From Prolixibacteraceae bacterium (GTDB lineage: Bacteria > Bacteroidota > Bacteroidia > Bacteroidales > Prolixibacteraceae), in the NCBI GenBank assembly GCA_016930365.1, contig JAFGGY010000124.1:1-43522 (forward strand): a stretch of 43,522 bases of DNA, given 5' to 3'. Position numbers and translations under genes: made by a program. Positions 41,901 to 43,522 of the stretch are shown here, piece by piece. How positions within the stretch are numbered: position 1 is the first letter of the stretch; each line of letters begins with the position of its first letter. The notes beneath the pieces are model-generated. The model was not told where the DNA came from, ran no database searches, and saw only the letters and a list, made by a program, of their open reading frames with translations.

Positions 41901-42046
41901 GTAATAGCTTCGAGCACCGATGATTTTCCACTGCCCACGGTACCAAATATTCCAAAAAGGTGTGCCGATGTAAGCCGGGTAAAATCGATGGTTTGCTTAT
42001 CCTGATACGAATATAATCCTTGTAAAGTAAGTGAAACAGGTATCAT
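38972..42046 (-). CDS. sbcC: Exonuclease subunit SbcC (Rad50-like)
   Basis: The ATG at 42046 gives 1024 residues; a GTG at 42085 overlapping the sbcD stop is possible but the family starts at the MIPVSLTLQGLYSY sequence. Walker A is GTVGSGKS at 35-42, the Q-loop follows, a long coiled coil runs to about 880 with the zinc-hook CPLC at 512-515, then the ABC signature TLSGGQTFQAALSLALSLAD and the Walker B region FFFLDEGFGSLDKES near 960. SbcC uses ATP to position SbcD on DNA ends and hairpins, removing palindrome-derived structures. sbcD precedes it in one operon. The two genes are intact. Confidence 0.96.
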   Translation of the reverse strand: MIPVSLTLQGLYSYQDKQTIDFTRLTSAHLFGIFGTVGSGKSSVLEAITFAIYGKTDRLNLSGDNRNYNMMNLKSDELLIDFIFETGKDQTAYRAVVKGKRNKKRFEDVKKLDRMAYQKKNNEWIPFEPSELEEAIGLSYENFKRTIIIPQGQFQEFLQLGNKDRTQMMKELFGLEKFEFYYKVAALESVNNEKRQNIEGKLQQLGAVDRELVKQYENQQQHLQNELLMQNEKLVKFQHDEQQWQQLAGLQKNYHDALKVSKDLEEQVPSYTELETKVKQYEQCVVGFKHLIEAHEAAVKKAEARKKQIERDAAQIKLLSNEIESAEKSLQALKPDYDKRETLKKKADELQILIKINTLSRQVENEQLRLENGDRALREKDAAMLEARESKKSLDEKLKKLKLSMPDMGELANAKAWHAHQQSLDKQKKESDAELVKNLSEANLCQEEFKKIITESDLLSSVADIEAAISRLGIMQENNAQTQKKLDEERTRLQVKAELQKYARDLTEGNPCPLCGSIHHPEKYHDGEINRQLQKLTIQKSTNDNEAEKLRRLIEKLKELQNKLRYNQQQAEDMKRKQQALHDELKRHKSKFNWPRFDDYQQLEVVFSNALKLQKEVNSSETDLQKVASNIEKMTVEKERYQLEIDKIRSQLTENRSVIKTLAEQLRIVLPADYQNKATDDIEHEKEQLLQKYDSIERQYDELNQKNNALQQKRSVLSGALDANQKELTTEIENIEVLSEQLGKQLEKSAFESISKVKAILLQAFDVEVEKNHIVTFNEKRREWKNRTSDLQKQLQGREYIAEKHEKVKAEIQALSTETGRMNRELGRIGELLKKLKSDIEKQKELRTQLDALELRGENIKTLKSLFKASGFVNYISSVYLQNLCNAANDRFFKLTRQKLSLEMTNENNFIVRDYLNGGKTRNVKTLSGGQTFQAALSLALSLADNIQKITESNQNFFFLDEGFGSLDKESLEVVFDTLKSLRNENRVVGVISHVEEMQQEIDIHLRIENDEKRGSLIRRSWEI

Positions 42047-42081
42047 TAAATTCAAATTTTTTTTATTCACAGTTAAAAAAA

Positions 42082-43302
42082 TCACTCTCCAACAGCCAAC
42101 AATTCTTTAAAAAGGCTCAGAATTTCGGCATCGGGCTTTTGATTTCGTTCATGGGTGAAAAAATCGATAAAAAGCTCTTCCATATTACGGCTTAAGTCGA
42201 TGCCTTTTGCCTGGTTTTCTGAAAGTATTTTCGCATTACGCACTTCGGGAATAATGCTAACAATTCCGCTATGTGCAGCATACAGTTTTTTGCGTTCGCC
42301 GGCTGTTAAAAACGTATCGGTTACCAGGGTCAACTCCACCAGGCATTGGTAGTGCTGTTCAAGCCATTCTATAGCTTCATCAACGCTTTCGGCACGCTTA
42401 CGCAGCAACTTCTTTCCGGATGAAAGTTCAATTTCGCGAATGCTGGCATCTTTTCCGGGTTCGGCATCAACCAGCAGCACATATTTACGCTGGTCGGCTT
42501 CGGCAAAGCTGTAACTCAACGGGCTTCCGCTGTAATAAGCCAGAGGCAATGTTTTACCAACACGATGCATTCGGTGAAGATGCCCCATGGCCACGTATTG
42601 CACCTGGGATGGAATGTTCTCGGTATAAATGGCTTGTGCACCTCCCACATGAAGAATGGGCTTTTCATCGTCGGGCTCTACGGGCAACCTTTCACCCTTC
42701 GGAATCATAAACAAATGCGAAAGCAGCACGTTTACGCCATTTTCATCGCAATAGTTGTTAGCCAACATTTGCCATTTTTCAGCAAGCACTTCGCGCAACT
42801 CCTGCTCGCTGTTTTCGGCATCCAAAAATGTTTTCAGCCTGAATTCGTTGGCATAAGGTGTACAAATAATTCGAAGTAGACTATTGTTTCCAGGTATCGA
42901 TAATTCGATAAAACCTTTCTCTGAAAAGTTCAGTTTTAAACCCGAATCGAGAACAAAATTTTCAATTTTTGTATTGGGATATCCCACGAAAATTATCCCA
43001 CATTCGCGAGCCAGTGGGTCGGGTGTTTCAATGCGGTCGGGCGAATCGTGGTTTCCGGCTATAACAATTATAGGCCTGGTGCCGTTACACGATAAACGTT
43101 TCAGGGTTTTATAGCACAAGTTTACCGCTTCGGTAGATGGGTTGTAGGTATCGAATAAATCGCCGGCAACCAATACCGCATCGGCCTTTTGCTCGTTAGC
43201 AACCTGGCAAATTTCGTTCATTACAGCCGCTTGTTCCTCAATACGCTGAAAATTTTCAAGACGTTTTCCTAAATGCCAGTCTGAAGTGTGAAGTATCTTC
43301 AT
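42082..43302 (-). CDS. sbcD: Exonuclease subunit SbcD (Mre11-like)
   Basis: The ATG at 43302 gives 406 residues; a TTG at 43320 is rejected because KILHTSDWHLGKRL is the usual N terminus. Calcineurin-like phosphoesterase motifs appear in order: TSDWHLG (Asp8 and His10), VAGDLFDTYNP, IAGNHDSPDR, LLSHLFM and MGHLHRMHRV. These bind two Mn2+ and perform 3'-5' exonuclease and hairpin-cutting reactions with SbcC. A DNA-capping domain fills the C-terminal third. It is divergent from tRNA-Arg and 35 bases upstream of the sbcC ATG. Confidence 0.96.
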   Translation of the reverse strand: MKILHTSDWHLGKRLENFQRIEEQAAVMNEICQVANEQKADAVLVAGDLFDTYNPSTEAVNLCYKTLKRLSCNGTRPIIVIAGNHDSPDRIETPDPLARECGIIFVGYPNTKIENFVLDSGLKLNFSEKGFIELSIPGNNSLLRIICTPYANEFRLKTFLDAENSEQELREVLAEKWQMLANNYCDENGVNVLLSHLFMIPKGERLPVEPDDEKPILHVGGAQAIYTENIPSQVQYVAMGHLHRMHRVGKTLPLAYYSGSPLSYSFAEADQRKYVLLVDAEPGKDASIREIELSSGKKLLRKRAESVDEAIEWLEQHYQCLVELTLVTDTFLTAGERKKLYAAHSGIVSIIPEVRNAKILSENQAKGIDLSRNMEELFIDFFTHERNQKPDAEILSLFKELLAVGE

Positions 43303-43408
43303 TTTACAACTATTTTTCAACTCAAAAGTACCATTTATGCTAAATGAAAGGGACTTTAAGCAAAGTAAGTTTTCAACAAAATATTATTGATTGGGCATTA
43401 AAAAGAAT

Positions 43409-43440
43409 TTTGCACAGAATGGGTTTTTATCTATTTTTGC
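43409..43440 (+). promoter_or_regulatory. tRNA-Arg promoter
   Basis: TTTG (43409-43412), a 19-base spacer, then TATTTTTGC (43432-43440). The tRNA begins 16 bases downstream. Same architecture as the tRNA-Phe promoter. Confidence 0.8.
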
Positions 43441-43455
43441 AGCCTGAAACAAGTT

Positions 43456-43522
43456 GGCCTCATAGTTCAACGGATAGAATAGCAGTTTCCTAAACTGTAG
43501 ATCCAGGTTCGATTCCTGGTGG
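43456..43522 (+). tRNA. tRNA-Arg (anticodon CCT), 3' end cut by the window
   Basis: Acceptor GGCCTCA, D arm GTTC..GAAT, anticodon stem GCAGT/ACTGT with loop TTCCTAA (CCT reads AGG), T arm CCAGG/CCTGG around TTCGATT. The window ends three bases into the 3' acceptor strand, so whether CCA is encoded cannot be seen. Confidence 0.93.

Noticed and set aside
38972-43302. sbcC-sbcD as part of a phage-defence island
   Set aside because: Both are standard housekeeping repair genes of normal length, with tRNA genes and no defence genes around them.

Overview
The window looks like a chromosomal segment from a member of the Bacteroidota, probably near the Marinilabiliales (Prolixibacteraceae-like); that placement is an inference. 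The support is moderate-to-low GC, several promoters with a TANNTTTG -7 element (three paired with TTTG 19 bases upstream), weak Shine-Dalgarno sequences, and families typical of the phylum (DUF4292, DUF4412, DUF5020, an HU/CCDC81-SPOR protein, a Tgt without zinc cysteines, DapL lysine biosynthesis). No prophage, plasmid, CRISPR array or complete insertion sequence was seen. Most genes are housekeeping or cell-envelope genes.

Layout. 1-1.8 kb: a long imperfect inverted repeat and a lone glucuronoyl-esterase-like lipoprotein. 1.8-6.2 kb (minus): a biotin carrier and carboxyltransferase pair, lptG and tgt. 6.3-7.5 kb (plus): an ECF-type sigma factor and rsmG. 7.6-9.6 kb (minus): two unrecognised exported proteins and a Crp/Fnr regulator. 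10.1-11.2 kb (plus): rpmH (L34, 52 aa) behind a structured leader, then a lipoprotein nuclease. 11.2-14.4 kb (minus): a DUF4412 protein and a GAF/PAS sensor kinase. 15-17.1 kb (minus): a GNAT acetyltransferase and a divergent tryptophanase-family lyase. 17.8-20.6 kb (minus): a purine permease, a Tsx-like DUF5020 outer-membrane gene interrupted by an in-frame stop, and a DUF2461 protein. 20.7-23.7 kb: a PHP phosphatase (plus), then menF, menI and an OsmC protein (minus). 24-24.7 kb: a second Crp/Fnr regulator (plus).

24.7-31.3 kb (minus) is a dense envelope-linked run: HU-SPOR, LD-carboxypeptidase, YraN, dut, TPR lipoprotein, DUF4292 lipoprotein and an EnvC-like activator. 31.7-38.6 kb holds a nitronate-monooxygenase-like enzyme, a pentapeptide-repeat protein, pdxH, an exported protein with a C-terminal anchor, a TsaC/Sua5 protein, and lysA divergent from dapL. 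The right end has tRNA-Phe, sbcC-sbcD (minus) and a tRNA-Arg(CCT) cut by the window edge.

The most unusual signal that the genes do not explain is a dispersed MITE-like repeat, about 135-245 bp with CAATAGTWCGTTA-type ends. It has six near-complete copies and at least three fragments, all within 1.5-17.9 kb and all intergenic. Two copies carry an extra internal module. The second notable point is the ochre codon exactly at the signal-peptide boundary of the DUF5020 gene. I saw no clear new multi-gene system.
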